Below, one piece after another: positions 11,177 through 25,628 of a DNA stretch of 64,000 nt. Positions within the stretch are counted from its first letter, which is position 1; each line of letters starts with the position of its first letter. The position numbers and the translations under genes were made by a program. The notes below the pieces were generated by a model. It had not been told where the DNA came from. It did no database searches and saw only the letters and a program-made list of their open reading frames with translations. Source of the stretch: Taenia hydatigena. Taxonomy: Eukaryota > Platyhelminthes > Cestoda > Cyclophyllidea > Taeniidae. The stretch is taken from NCBI GenBank assembly GCA_036345935.2, contig JADWOT020000006.1, forward strand, positions 20,972,967-21,036,966. Reading direction: 5' to 3'.

Positions 11177-14100
11177 ATGTCTGGCACTCAGGATACGTTG
11201 GCTGTGGAGCGCTTCGAGGCGTTGATGTCGCATTGGCGCTCTGAGCGGAACCAAGCAGGATACGTCCCCGTGGAAATACTAACCCAGTAATTTGGCCCAC
11301 TTCCTTACTCATATCTCACTCAGGCTAGCTGAGCTCTTTGAGGAGCAAATCAACATCTACTATCATGCCGATCCTGATCCTCTGGATGACAGACATCCAT
11401 TGCGAGCGCAAAGCAAATGCGAATTCGGACTTCTGTTGCGCCTTATTTCCGCCCACGACACCTTTTTTAATCGTCTCACAGAATACCTCTGCTGCAGTGA
11501 TGATCCTCACAACCCCACTGTTCGAGCAGCAGCCCGTCTCCTCTGTTGCATCCACCTCGGTGTCACTATCTCGGTAACAGTGTCTGAGACGGTAAGGAAA
11601 AGCTGTCTTTTGCTTCTCAACTACTTCATCTTGCTTGATCTAGGACAGCACTGTCAATTCCCTCTACAAATTCGCCTTCAGTGATGTGGAACCAACTAAC
11701 TGCTATGCTCTCCTCATTCTTGGTTCTATTCTCGACAACGCGGAGCTTTTGTTTGTCACAAAGCAAAGGAACATTGATTTGGTAAGCTTCTCATGTACCA
11801 TATTATCTCTGTAGGTGTCCGTGGTCCTTGAACGAATGTCAACCTACACAGCAGCACTCGATCAGGACATTGCTGAACGTAAGAACCTGTGAATTTTTTA
11901 CTTATTTGTTTAGATCCTACCCTAAATAATTATAGCGATTTCAGCCGTCGACTGGGTTCCTTCCGTTTGGAGCCGCTCAATTGGGAAACCAAACTGCGGC
12001 TCTGTATGACTTACCTCACTTCTTTAGCGGAGTATCAAGATGTAAGTGTTTAAATGCTCAGCTTCACTCTCTGATGTAAGGGTTTCTAAAACTGCCTTTG
12101 CCCTCTTTTCAGATGATGCCCTTCATGTACGACGGAGGTGTGCTGAAATACGTCTACCTCTTCTTAGAGCCGAAGTACTCATCTCGTGATGTACGCCTCA
12201 CCTTCGAGGCACTTCGTCTATTGGCCAATCTCCTCTGCCATCGGTGCATCCACCTGGACTTTGTCGAGTCGGAGGGGTTGGAACTGTTGATGAAGGTGCC
12301 CAGACCTTCGGTTGCAGCTACCGCTGTTGGTGTAGTGATGTACTACACCTCGTACTTTGAAGACGCCATGGAAAGAGTGGGCAATTTTATTTGGCAGTTT
12401 TATTCATTTTCTTGAATATTTATCACTTGGCAGGGTTTGGTACCCGAGGAACGACTAAAGCATCTGCCTTGTAAAACTTACTGTCCTGAAAGAAGGTATT
12501 CTCCACCTTTGAAACTTACGATGGTGGTAGAGGAGCACTTGTAGACTAGACTCAGATTATACGAGGTGAGTCACATGCGCCTAAGGCTGTGACCCGGTAA
12601 GCCTGCATGCTGAAACTTTGTCACTTCCCGACTTATCGTGTCACTGAGTTTACGTACGCGAGGCATAAGCTGTAAGTGGATATTTATGTCAAGCAACCCC
12701 TTGAAGCGTTAGGATCTGAAATTGCTATCATTACGAGGTTAAGGAAGAGCCAGCATGGGGGTAGCCGGTGACATAAGTACAGCCGTCCGTCACTATATTG
12801 GGACCGTTTCGTTGGAGACCGCGACTACCTTATTCTATCTAACTCGGAAGTAAGGCCAAATTTAATGCTTAATCTTAGCTTCAGAAGGTAGAGGTTCTGG
12901 ATTTGCCTTCTATTTATAAAAAACAAAGTGCGGCATTGTAGATATTTCCCATCATTTAATGAGATATCCAAGCCTATTACTAGTCGACGGCGTCAACAGC
13001 GCTTAACATCGTCACTGTAGAGGTTAATTCTCTGGTGATTGGAAAATGCCTCCTGCAAATGTAGTGTGCTTAAAAATACCAGAGAATATTGCTTTTTTTC
13101 CTTGCCCCTCTGGTAGATGTGCACCCTGCGACCAAAGTTGTTGGAGGATTTAATGTCGTACGCTTTGTGGCTAGTGGAGTGCTCGCATCCCTCGGCGCGC
13201 TGTTACGCCCTTTACTTTCTCAACATCGCTCTCTGCTACGGCGCCTTTTTCCGCATCTTTACCGCACGCAATGGTCTGCGCTATCTTTTCAATGCTGTGA
13301 GTTCACTTCCCTTCCCCTTCCATCCTATTTTCGTTTCTCCCTTTATTGGGTTTCCGGTGGTTCAGAACTCCTGAAGAAGTAGGCATCAAAGATTAGCAAT
13401 GAGGAAAATTTGGGGTCATGTGTGTATGCTACGACGTGAGGGCATTTGCGACGTTCTTGTGTCTGTATACTTGTGTGGAGTAAAGGTCGAGGATGTAGAA
13501 GGTTGAATGCATTTCCACACGTCTTCCGTAAATAAAGGGCGAATAGCGTTTTGCAGCTGCGGTCTTGTTAAATTTACTACACTGTGTTTATGACCACTGC
13601 ATTATTGTGGGTAGATTTTGTTCTTTGTTGCTTTTGTGAAATGAAAGGTTAGCATGCTTTTGGATCCAAATTCTGTCGTTTTGTTTAGTGAAGAGGGGTT
13701 TTCAATAGCATTCGTTACTAGTTGTTTGCTCTCCATTTCGTTCTTTCTATACCTCAACGTTACTAAGCCTTCTTAGTGTACTGTTTACTGTATTCTATTG
13801 AGTTCAAGTAGGTAGAGCGATAGAGGTCACGGCTTTCATTGTTGACGATGGGACGAAGTTGTAAACGGAACTCAAATCGCACATTAGTAATGGTGAAATT
13901 GCTGTCAACTAAAACTAGTAAAAAATGACGTTTTCTCTTGACTTTCAGTAGGACCGTATAGGTCACATTCCCTACTGCTAAAGAGTAGAGCTGTGACGTG
14001 AGTAAGTTTCCGCCTAATAGCAGGTTGAATTCCCATCGTAAATCCTGAGAATATTTATTCAAACTCAAGAGCAACACCCTCAAGCTACTCTGCGAAGGGA

Positions 14101-17100
14101 GTTATTTTGCGTGATTTGCCCCGACAACCCTCACCACAGTGACTTCTCAACCTGTAGGGAAGTGTATTCGATTATTCATATGCATGCGTCATAAAACAGT
14201 TGAGAGTGTCAGTTAGGTGTGATACTTCGTTCTTTGCTTATTGAACCTTGCCATCGGCGGTGAATCCGCAGGCTTCTAATGCTCCGATGCTTCTTTTGAT
14301 TTTCAAGTGAAGTGGTGATCCCGGATTTGTCTCATAAAATAATGCTATTGAGGGAACTCGGGTTTTCATTAAGCCCTTTTTACTGCTAAAATGCAAAATA
14401 TTGTCTCAACTCCCTGCTTGTACTTCCCCTCTGAAATAGCGTTCTTGAGCGGTTGTATCTATCGGCAATACTGAATGGTTTATCTCATGCATTCTTGTGG
14501 ATTTTGCCTCAATCAAGCACTCCTCGCATTGAGCTGTGGACTGGGAACCACCGCCACACCTGACATAGTCAGCGACATGCAGAAATTTGATAGTTTTTAG
14601 GCGCATGGGTCATGCGAATGCCTCACTGCTAGGCACTTGCAAGTATCATCACCGCGCTGTTTGTAGTTTTCTGTGAGAGTAGACATTCGCAAATTTTACG
14701 CCATCATTACGGCTTCTAAACTCCCGGCTTAAATTGAGCGTCCCTTTAATTGCACGTTAAGTGGAGCATATAATGGTTGAGGAATTGAAACATGATTGTT
14801 TTGCTTTTAACTTTCAAACTTCAGCTCTGCGTACTGCCAATTCGTCTAACAGAGGACCAGACCAACGTTCAAAAGGATACGGCCTCATGGCATGTGGTGC
14901 GTGCCAGTCTCCTCACTATACGGCGCTACCTGGACATTAGCCTCCTCCGCTGGATCGATTCTCTCGATCCCTCCCTTGCGGGAGTCTTTGACGAACCACC
15001 CAAGTTGGTTCTAGCTGCTGGCAGCAGGGTCAGTTCGCGGATTGGTTAACTTGTGCTTTCTGTGGGCCGAGTTGGCATACTTGGATGCATCATTTGACAC
15101 GATCTGCAACCAGCTGTTTAATGAGCTCATTGCTTCAGAGTCTCTCCTAGCATCTTATGATGCCCACAGGAAAGCGAATTGCTCCTGAAGTCTATTCACT
15201 CTCCGTTTTTGTATATTGCCAGTCCGCTAGAGGCTAAGCGATTAGGCACTCCAAAATTAAGCGGAAGAATAAAACTTGGTTTACATTTAAACGCCACGCC
15301 TCAAATTTCTAAGGTGCGTGGCACTTTATGTCATAAATAGTTTGCTTAATTTTTGTGCACGATGGGCTCCAGGTGGAATCGTTCCTTTTCCACACGGCGA
15401 ATACGTCAGATCCATCTACCCGATGCAGGTGAAACCAAATTGGCTTGCAGAAGTTTTTTCTTCAGAAATAGCCATTATTGGTAAAACTGCTACTTTCACA
15501 AACCGTGAAAGTCATATTTTTGGGTAGGATGAGAAGCATTAGTCGGCATTAGGCAGTCGAATAACAAATTAGCCGGTGCGGGGGTCGCTCTTTTCCTTCT
15601 AATGAAAAGAGATTTTATTGAAATATAACAAAAGAGATTTTTATTGTTACAAAAGGACTATTAACTATAGATTTTAACGGGGATTGCTTTAAGCATCAGA
15701 ATGTCTTAAGGCGATTTCGGCAAATTTTTGGTTTTCTGATGAATGTTTGTAAAATCTCACTTGTTTTCTTAGTTGATCAGCTATACCACGGAGCAGATGA
15801 ACCGCCTCATCTCTCTTGTGGTGTCACGAATGCGTCCCTCCACCGTCTTCCTGCCCATTCTCGAGCTTAACAATTTAGGTGCTATTCCAGTGCTCTACCG
15901 CATAATTGCTCGCAATGCCTATGCCCACGCCAACTGGCCGGGACGTAACGAGTGTACCCGGCTAGCAGTGGACATCCTTAACGTCATGTGTCTCTCTGCC
16001 GACTTGGCTGAGGAGATCGTGGCCACAGACGTCTACTCTTTTCCCGGTGGTGCCAACTTCTCCGGCATCCCTCCCCTTCGTGTCTTTCGTTCGCCCCGAC
16101 GTAGGGGTCGGAATTTCGTGGAAATTATCTCTAGCGAGGTTGATTTTGGTGATGATGATGAGGACCAGGACGACGATAATCTTGCTGGTGACGGTGGGGA
16201 AAACGCCGAAATCAACGAAGCGGATGATGATGATGACGATGATGATGAGATGGAAGTTGTGGTAGGCAGTGGACCCCATTTGCGTCCCAGTCTGCACCGA
16301 GGCACAGCAGAGCCAGCGAATTCCAACTCCACACCGCCCTGGGGGACTAATGATGGCACTGGTAATCCTACAAGGAGAGGATCGGGCCATGGCCGAAGAT
16401 CTGCTCCGCCTCCTGGAAATTCGCGTCGGGATATTGATCGTCTGGCTGATGAGCCGTCTTCTGAGGATCATGTAAATGGACTTCTGTAAGTTTGGTTATT
16501 AATGTTTCTTTTAATTTTTTCGGGTATTTCTTATTTCTTTAATCGCTTGAAATTGAAATGTTAATATTTCACGCAAAAATGGAGCATAGGGTCCTACACC
16601 CAATTTATTTTTTTGAAAATGGTGAATTACAGCTTATTCCAATGCTTTCGGTTCTACAAAGGAGGCCGATTTCATAGACTTTCCATCTTGCCTGTATACT
16701 TTGTAGTAGAAGCTCGTGTGCTTTGCGAAATAAGCGTTAAATAATCGCGGACAGTTCGACCATTATTATTACTATTATTATTTGTCGAGGCAATCATTAA
16801 AATTTGTGGCAGAGAATCCTTACTTGACAAGACAAAAGCATACGGTGGATTTCATTCTTATGTAGCACAGTTTATCGGTAAGAGCCACGTCACTTTTCTT
16901 TCTGCCTAGCCTTTTATTTTCCAATTACCACTTCCATTTTGTGCGCCTGTTTTACATTTCTATTTTTCCATCTCTGCGAGTCAATTTTGTGGCGGTTTTG
17001 TGTTGCGCTGCCTCGTAAGAATACAATTTTAATTTCGCTGACTAGTCAGTAAATGCTGGCTGCTCTGGCAATTTTCGAAGAAGGAGGAAGAAAAGAGTTT

Positions 17101-20100
17101 GTAGATAGATAGATTTCGTCCGTAACTGTAGTTAGGTCTTTCGAGTATGAACATGCACATGCACAATAGCAACACGTACATTTTCATAATCGGGAATTGG
17201 GGAACGGCTTACTTGATGTGAGGCAAATGCTCTTGACTAATTCAACACCCAAGGCAACTTTTTCAAACCACTTCTACGTGGTACGTTCTGTTACCCCAAA
17301 CCACACCTCTAAGTGTGATGCGACAAATTTGATGGGAAGCTGCCGCGGCTTTGTGCTTGGTCTCAAATTAATTCATCAAGCGGACAAGCTCAGCTCATAC
17401 TTGTCATTTTCAAAGGAGGAAAAAGGCAGAGTGCAAAATCTAGAGTATCGGACCAGTACTGCTGAGAGATTGCCGCATTTTCATCGCCACTTCAATGCAT
17501 GCATATAAACAATCCAGTTGCACGTCTCCATAAGCTGCATGGAAACATTAAAGTGCAGTTAGCGAAAACAATTGCACGAACTTATTTTTTCATCTGATGC
17601 AATGACGGGCAATTTTCCATGGGCTTTCATTAGTTATTTTTGCCATCGTGAATTAGTATTCCTATTGAACAACGTCAGGGGCATGGGACTTTTTCCACCC
17701 TCCATTAAAACAACCGCTTTAATTTGTACAAGAAAATTGCTCGATATGCATTAATGGGTTGTTGGTGCTATTGCCTTGGCTGTATGAAGTCTCTTGGAGC
17801 ACCTTTTCTATGACCTTTATTGTGATCCAAAGGTCTGGTGTTTAAAGCTTATGGTTATTTAACTTCCAACTACACTTTATGAAAACGGTCGTTCTACTGG
17901 TTCACGTTTTCCTTATTGTGTTTCAATACCTTTTTCGGACCAGCCAGAGTTGAAGGCATTCACTTTTTGAACTGTTGAGGCTCTTTTGTGCCTAGGCATT
18001 AAGACAAGGTGCATTTGTCGAAACAGAAGCGCCGATTTCTCAAGCATCACTCTTCTAACAGCACCGTTCATTTGCGTAAAACATTCACGAAATCAACTGC
18101 TTCCCAGGGGTACGAGTAAAGTTGATAACCGTAATGTTCCAGATTTATGCGCCAACAATTGTTTCTTTCTGCTCTATCGAATTCAAAGTCATCCATTCGT
18201 TGATTATTTTTGGACATCGTAGAGAATGAATCACAGGAAAAGCATACCGAACTTTTGACTCTTCCGACAACGAAGGGAAAAAGATCTCGACCTTTTCTTA
18301 TCCAACTTTCCTACATTGTTTAAGCTCGATTAACAATGCCTCTAAGTACCATGCCAATCATCTCGATGTCCGACATTCATTTTACTTGAGAAATGTGAGG
18401 CGCCTAACACGTTCCATTCCTTCTCTTCGCTTTTTTTCCCAGCATGTTGATCACCCTAATCCGCGACGACGATGGTTGGGATGTGGCGGTGCAGAAGGCC
18501 ATCCTTTCTTTCATTGGCACCCTCGTCTACCGCCCCCTCGACGAGCGTGAGCACCCTGACCAGCCGGTTCTCGCAAGCAGTGTAATGCCTCCAAACACCT
18601 TTTCTATCGGCCTCAATGACAGTATCTTTGCTGCACCCAAGGTCAGTCTTAAGTCTGTCTTTTTCTACTGTCTGCTTTTAAGTGGCATAGGTAGGAGGTT
18701 TGAGACCAGGCTAAGGCCATTCTCCGCTTTATTATTCTCTGCCGTTGTTGCTTGACTAAATCTTCCCGTTTCTCTCTCTACGCTCTAGACGTTGTTAATC
18801 CCATTCCGCTGTCACGTTCTTAGATAAGATGTTAGCTCGCTTCTTTTTTGGGTGATGGATGAAGATTGTGCATGTGTTAGCGCCCAAGTCAAATCAGTTA
18901 ACGTTGCGGAAAATATGCGTCTTGCCAGAAGGGCTAGAGGAATAGCAGCTTGCTTTGGATGGAAAGGTTTTCTCAAGCTTCCATTTATTTCTTGCCTTTT
19001 CTGAATCCAATCGCCATACGCCATCCTCAGTAATGATAGAATCTAATAAAATCAGTCGCAAAGTTGTCTTGAGTCTTTTGCCTTAGCTATGAAATCCGCG
19101 GATATTCATTCGTGATTCCCCCTCTTTATGAGGTAGCTTGGTACGCGTTGCTCACGGCTGAACTGTCATGCAAATAGCTTAACTGTTGTTAACTTTGATT
19201 GTGGCGGACGGTGATATCGGACTTGATGTTGGGATAGTCCTCAAGGTTTGGAGTTTTTTTATAGCCCCTCTTTTGTAGCTATCTAATGCAGAAATTCTTC
19301 CAGTGTCAATTAATCTATCCATCCTGCTGCAAACTCGCCTTTAAAGCTCCGATGAAAGCGTCAATTTTTATAATGGGGTGTGATATCTTAGATACACTCC
19401 ATCGTCCTATCACCGATGTGACGCTTGAGCTATCTCTGGGAACTATACAGTGCGTTAGATATTAACTGTCGCTTTATTATCAACGTAAGTGATGGCTAAG
19501 CAGCTAATAGTTTAGGAAGGAATACACAATGGTTAGTTTAATTCACTCATCAAGATGAACTACTTCCTAAGTACTCTTCTGTTTTTTTCCAATTTTCTCT
19601 TCCTTTGAACACTCAAATCACACATTTCCAGCATAATTCAAGCTCGTTTACTTTCCACAGCTGTAGAACGCTCTCATCACAGTTTGGGAAGGTGGGATAT
19701 GCAGTGGCGGAAAGTACCTCATAGAAGTGGTTTAATGGGATTGATTTTGGTTTTGAACTACTCGAGGGCATGTGCATCACATTTGGGAAAACTCCCTCGT
19801 CAATTCAAATAATGTGGAATTACGTGCTAAAATGGAAACGTCAATCTGAGGTAAATGTAGCAACAGCCTGTTGTGATACTTCCGGTGAATTGTGAAGTAG
19901 TTGGTTTATAGATCAACTTGGCGATGAAAGTTGTGACATCAACTTTCAAGATAGTGGGTTACATTGCTGCGCAGCAAGTTTTGAAGACCATTAGCATCTT
20001 TAACTCTTTCACATTAGTGATGAGCCATGACCGACGACTGGCTTACCTGGAATGGAAAATTGGCTCTTTACCTCCGTTGAGCGAACGTATACAGCACTCG

Positions 20101-23100
20101 GCATCCACTCGACACTTCATAGACACACACCTCCTTGTCAGATGATTGCATTGCGGAGTGTGTATGCATGCGGATGTGCATGTGCCAGACTGGAGATGCA
20201 TCTCTGTTCACATGCAGAAGGCCCAAATACAATTGCGGCTGAGGGGTATCTACTCTGCATAACTCTTCACAACTCTAAGATATGAAATAGTCAGTGCAGC
20301 TCGTATCAGTTGAATAGTCATTGAAAATAAAGTCTTGTTCTTACAAGGTAGTTTCAATCAGCTCAACACTTTGTGCTGCATACCGCCACTAAATTGACAT
20401 ACTAAGTGCACTCGGCGAATGGAGGATGAAAGGCGACTATGGCTAGGTGATTTGCTCTTACCGACAAAATGTGTTATGTATAGGCGGAATTCGCTGCAAG
20501 CTTGTGCCTTGTCAGGGGTGATTTCAAAGTTATGAATTTTAATGGTTCTCTTGAATTCACCTGAAATTACTTTTTTTTGTCTTTATTTTTTCACTCTTGC
20601 TATAGCCTATGTTCCAGACGGTGTTGACGGAACTTCTGCATTGTTTAAAGCTGTTTCCTCATATCTCTTCACAATGCTTTTTTTGAACTCGCATTCATTG
20701 GTTCTTTTCTCCATCAGTAATTACTGACCCTTTTGTGTCGCTCTCTTGGTAATCCAGGGCAATGATGTCTTGATTGTCTAATCACGTAACCCCTATTCCT
20801 GCACTTAGCAAACCATTTTGACACCGTTATTTACCGTTAAAAATGTCTTTGAATTAGACACTCGTGGTTTTATCACGCAGCTATGCGAACCACGTGAACA
20901 AAATGCTTTGGTGTTGCAATCTTGGTGGCTGCGTTTATTTGTTCCATGAAACCATCCCCAAACACCTTTGCGTCCGCTCAGTACACATCTTTTCGCATCT
21001 GTAATCACCCCTCGGTAGATTTATATCATAAATTAAAGTTTTCAAGCTCATCTGCAAATCGAAATATTTGCCTCCACTTTTTGGAACCTGAAGCATATTT
21101 CTCCTCTAACAGGAAAACCGTTGAGGCTGGTGCAATAGTCAAATCTTAAATTGGGTTCTTGGGAGCATTCAAACTTTTTCGCTTTAACAGAAATGTGGCC
21201 TGCCATCCGGTTTCCTGACTCGCGGCAGCGGCTCTCGAAAGCGAAAACTGGATGAAGTTCTTTCCTCCGGTGAAGACGCCTTCTCCCCTGTCTCGCAGTG
21301 CAAGAGCCTCGCTCTTGCAACCCCCGACAGCTCGCGCCCACAACGTTGTTCGCATGGTAAACCCTCCGTAACTCCAAATCCATCACTCCCTGCTCCTTCG
21401 GTGCTTTTACAACAGCAGATGCGCCTGTGGTGTGCAGTGCGTCGACAGCACGGGTTAATGTTTCTGCTGCACCAATTGGATGTCACTCAGCCCATCTCTG
21501 AGGCGGATAGCATACGAACTCTTGCCTGTCGTGGACTTGTGGGAATGGCACGCAGTGAGGAGGTGCGATCGATGCTCGCGAAGTTGCCGCTATTCACTAA
21601 ATCGCAGTTGCAGCGTACGTTCCTCTCATATCTTTGGATGCTGTCTGTATTCTCAGTGCCTCATTCGATTTAGCTCGGTCGATGCCCCGTTTCATGCTCC
21701 ATGTGGGCCTTTTTTAGTTAATCTTGGGCAATAAATGTGGTGCTGAATGGTGGGACATTTAGCTTTCACTTCATTGATACCATCAGTCTTGTTACATTTG
21801 GCTCATATGTCTTTAAAAATACCTTTTAAACTCCTCACCACTTTTTTACTATAGTGCTAATGAAGGAGCCTGTCTTACCAGACCGGATGGTTGAACACGC
21901 GGAGTTTTGTCGCTACGCTACCCTCCTCATGCGCCTCGTGTTGGGCAGCCTCTCCGACAGCAGTCTTACCGACGGTGATATGTCTATGGATCGGGTGCGT
22001 CGTGCCGTCATCGTTGCGCGGACACGCATCCAGTGGGACCAAGAGGAGCTACTGGAACTCATCTGGCGGCATCTTCAAAGCAAAGGTAGGCTCGGGCTTT
22101 ATCTTTTTCTCATATTTTTAAAAGTCTTCTCCAATTCACCTGAACGTTGGCTCATGTCTAAATGCCTGATGCATTTTGGCGATCTCTTATTGGGCACTTT
22201 CAAAATTACCTTGGTAGTTTATTCGTAGGGATGGCTTATGCGCGATTACTCTTTCACGTTGAGTGGCGACGCAAAATGAAGCTCACTCTTTATCCCCCCC
22301 TTTAGGCCTGCATAAGTCAGCGGCAATTCTGCAACAGGAGGCGCGTCTGCGGTTGGGTAATTCGCTGCCGCATCAACTGCCATTATTTAGCCATGACGGT
22401 GATTCCGACTCAGAGCCCTCCACACCCACTACCTCTGCTAATACCACCACAAGCAACATCGACGCTAGTACGCCAACCCTGAAGGTTAACAAGCTCAAAC
22501 CTCTCACAAACTCCTCTCCTAGTGCTCCCAAGGTAGTAATGGAGGGCGATGAATTCCATGTTCATCCACTCATCTATCTGTTCGCCCAGCGTGTCAATTC
22601 AGCAATCTAGCATAGTAGTTTTTCTAGCAGTTTCAAAGAGCTTTGACATTGATAACAGGCCTGCCATTACAGTCAGATTTTTTGCACAAATGACTCATTA
22701 TCTGATTTGAAATTGCCTTTTAGAACAGCACTTCTCAAACTAATGACGCATCATTTGTACGTTTGTCAATTTCGTTATCATTGAACCACTTTATTCGCCG
22801 GTTCATTGAGCTCTTAGTGTTGCTTTATTAATGTCCAGCATTAAGCAAAACTCTGTGTTCTTTACTTTTACTTTAATTTGCATAAAAGAAGGAAGTTGGA
22901 TGATGATGCTCAAGGGAGTCCAGCATTGCGCGTATATTATGACGGACTGTTGAAGGGTGTCATGCTGGTCTAAAAGGGTGACTTTCTTCTCAACATGAAT
23001 GTATTTTCGCTATAATATAAAGTTAGGGGATTTTAAATATTTTTTTTTTGAAATTTAACCTGTTTATACTAATCCACAAGTTGACAGATTTCCTGGAAAA

Positions 23101-25628
23101 TGTTTGCATCTCGCTACTTCGTCTGCTGGAGCTATTCACTCTCATTGATTATTCCTCTTAGTTATTCACATCCATGTTCTGGGAGTTGAAGGCTATCTTA
23201 AGTGGGCTCCAAAGCTGGATAAATAATAATTTAAATGCTGTAAGGTTTCAAAGTAGAAACTATCCTTTTAAAATTCACTTTTCAAAAGTCACTGAATTTC
23301 ATTTAAGTAGTTTTCTATGTACATCAAGACCTTAAGAGACCGACTGGAACGAACCCCCTCCCACAAGCAACAGTTGCAACTGCCTCAAACCAGCTGTACC
23401 ATGATGTCTAGTGGTGGTGGTGGCAACAGCATCATCGCCACCCCCATAGCTGGCAATGTTGGTGCTGGCGGCGCCAGTGGCAGCAATACAACCGGGGATT
23501 CCGGTGAGATGACTCTATCCAAGATAGTGGAGTCCTTTCTCATGCACCAACACGCCCAATGTCCCTACCCCGTCTCCGTGTGCCCTCGCTTCTCCCTCCA
23601 CCATCCACATCGTTGCCCTGAGCCCCGGATTGATACGTGGCTCGGCCCTATTGCCGGTGTTCCTAGTCTGGTGGTAGCGCGTGAATCTCTCGCTGGGTGC
23701 CATCGCATGCGCTGCGCTCCGCGTCGTTTCATCCGTCGCTTCGTTCACAGTCGATTCATGCCCATCTTCACTGTGCGTGACCTCGACAACGACCTCTATA
23801 CGGCGGCCGCATTTGGGGTGGGTTGTTTGTTAACGCAGTTTGAAGGGTTCACTCTCCCTACCCATAAATAACTCATTTCTGTTTCTCATGATTATTCCAG
23901 CGCGGCAGCGAGGTGGGCGAGGGGGACGACGGTCTTTTCCTGGGTACCTCGTCGGGTTCTGTGTGCTGGGTTAACGTGGAAGAGGCAGGATTACCAGTGG
24001 AGCTGTTCCGCGCTCAGACTTCCCCTATCTCTCGGTTGGAGCACGCGCGTGACGGACGTCGGCTTCTGGTTTGTACAAATTGGGGTGAACCGGCGCTTCT
24101 TGTTGCACGGCTGGAACAGCGGGACACTGATTGCGGAAATACCAACAGCGCTTCTGCCCCCTTCCACTGCAATCCGGATAGGCCTGCGTATGTGCAGTTG
24201 CTCTTATCAGAAATACGGTTTCTGATTCTGCCTAACAAACATTTGTAGGGTGTCTTTTTACTAAATTTTGTTCCTCTGCGTAGTAGGGTCTTTATTGCTG
24301 AAGAGGAGCTACATATGCCGACATCGACTTCCAATTTTTTTTTTCCAGATTTGCTGCAGACTCAGGGAGATACGCTGAATTCAGTCGAGCGGGGGCGCAA
24401 AACATGCTGGTCGCTACTGACGGAAAGATAGCCAAAGTACGCGCGTTTTTCCTTAGTTTTGTTTTTGAGTACTTTTTTTCTGAGATGGTGGACTAAGCTG
24501 GAAATCCGAGGTGGATAGTAGGAGCGCTTTAATCCACATGGAAATACGTGCTAATTATTGGTTATTAGTAAAAGCGTCATTCTGTTCTCAATTTCAGATT
24601 TTTGATTTGACAACGGGTCAGCGCATCATTGATCTCTTTTCTTCAGTGAAACAGAGTAACTACCTAATGAACAAAGCCACTTTCTCCGTGGACGACCACC
24701 TCGTTTTAAACGATGGTGTCGTATGGGACATCCGTTGTCCTGGTTCAGGTAGCACAACACGTCCAGTGCACAAAATCGATAAATTCCAAGATGTTGTCTC
24801 CGGAGTCTTCCATCCAAATGGCCTCGAGATTGTGGTCGGATCTGCGGTCTGGGATATGCGCACTTGGCGTCTCCTCCACACGGTTCAAGCTTTGGATAAA
24901 CTGGAAGTCACCTTCTCTGAAAATGCCGAGGTTATTTATGCCGGCAAGTCCCTTGCAACTTTTCATCATTCGAAACTTCCCAGTATCTTACTGTGGTTCA
25001 ATGGTTCGTTCCGATATAGGCAGTTTCGGTATGGAATTTGACGATCCACTGGATGAGATTGTTCAGAGTGGTCGAGCTGCTATGCAGAGCATGTTCCGTA
25101 CAGTCGACGCTCTTGACTATAGCCTTATCGCGTCAGTAGACGTGAAACATCGCATCGAACAACTGGCGGTGGATAGGAGGGGTTTGCGCTTGGCGCTCGT
25201 TGAAAAATTGGGCGACAAAAATGTTGATGAATCCCTTAGCCAGTGTCGAATCTATTCCATCGGACAGAAACGCGTAATTTTTTTTGAGAAAACGTATATT
25301 TTCTTCTCTGCCTTCAAAGTAGAAGTCAGTAACTAAAAGCACTTTGATTTTTACCCAATAGTCCATTAGGGAGCTGGAGACTGAGGATGATGATGACGAG
25401 GAGGTGGAGGATCGTCATGACGACGACGACGATGAAGATGACGACGATTATGTTCACATACCCCTCTCCTCTTCTCCCACCTCGGCAGTCACGGACGAGG
25501 AAGGGGAAGATGAAGAGGATGAAGAGACAACGTCAGAAGGAAGTTCAGAAAGCAGCGCTAGTGGATCGGAGTCCTCTTGGGAGACTGAGGAAGAAATGGA
25601 AGTTTCTTCTTTCCCGGAGGAAAACTAA
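11177..25628 (+). CDS. DCAF1: DCAF1 (VprBP) CUL4-DDB1 substrate receptor, 19 exons
   Basis: Exons: 11177-11286, 11324-11591, 11644-11781, 11815-11878, 11914-12041, 12113-12376, 13117-13296, 14825-15028, 15773-16485, 18443-18641, 21191-21614, 21855-22085, 22306-22532, about 23311-23817, 23901-24187, 24349-24436, 24598-24982, 25020-25273 and 25362-25628. Together they give 4938 nt and about 1645 residues, in frame throughout. Human DCAF1 is about 1507. The N-terminal helical-repeat part shows DPDPLDDRHPLRA, LTFEALRLLANLL and YALWLVECSHPSARC. Next come LLMKEPVLPDR and a LisH dimerisation motif (EELLELIWRHLQSKGLHKSA). The beta-propeller follows, with the two DDB1-contacting WDxR motifs, VWDIR and VWDMR, and the tail is strongly acidic. 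The role in the known family is to recruit nuclear substrates to CUL4-DDB1 for ubiquitination. Peculiarities: an aspartate-rich insert at about 16140-16260 inside the helical part, a basic RKRKLDE stretch resembling a nuclear signal at about 21235, and glycine-rich simple sequence at about 23411. The first base of exon 14 could be 23311 or 23329. Confidence 0.95.
13297..14824 (+). other. DCAF1 intron 7, no feature
   Basis: A 1.5-kb intron between the exons ending at 13296 and starting at 14825. No conserved exon or repeat copy was recognised inside it. Confidence 0.6.
16486..18442 (+). other. DCAF1 intron 9, short simple repeats only
   Basis: A 2-kb intron. I see an ATT-type triplet run near 16763-16783 and a short GATA-type run near 17104-17116. 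No gene was recognised. Confidence 0.6.
18642..21190 (+). other. DCAF1 intron 10, no feature
   Basis: The largest intron, 2.5 kb. No homology-bearing frame or TRIM copy was noticed. A TG-rich stretch near 20120-20210 resembles the satellite words seen further right, but without clear periodicity. Confidence 0.55.

Noticed and set aside
15962..16471. 169-residue minus-strand frame, isoleucine-rich
   Set aside because: Antisense shadow of DCAF1 exon 9; the isoleucine run is the complement of the aspartate-coding GAT repeat.
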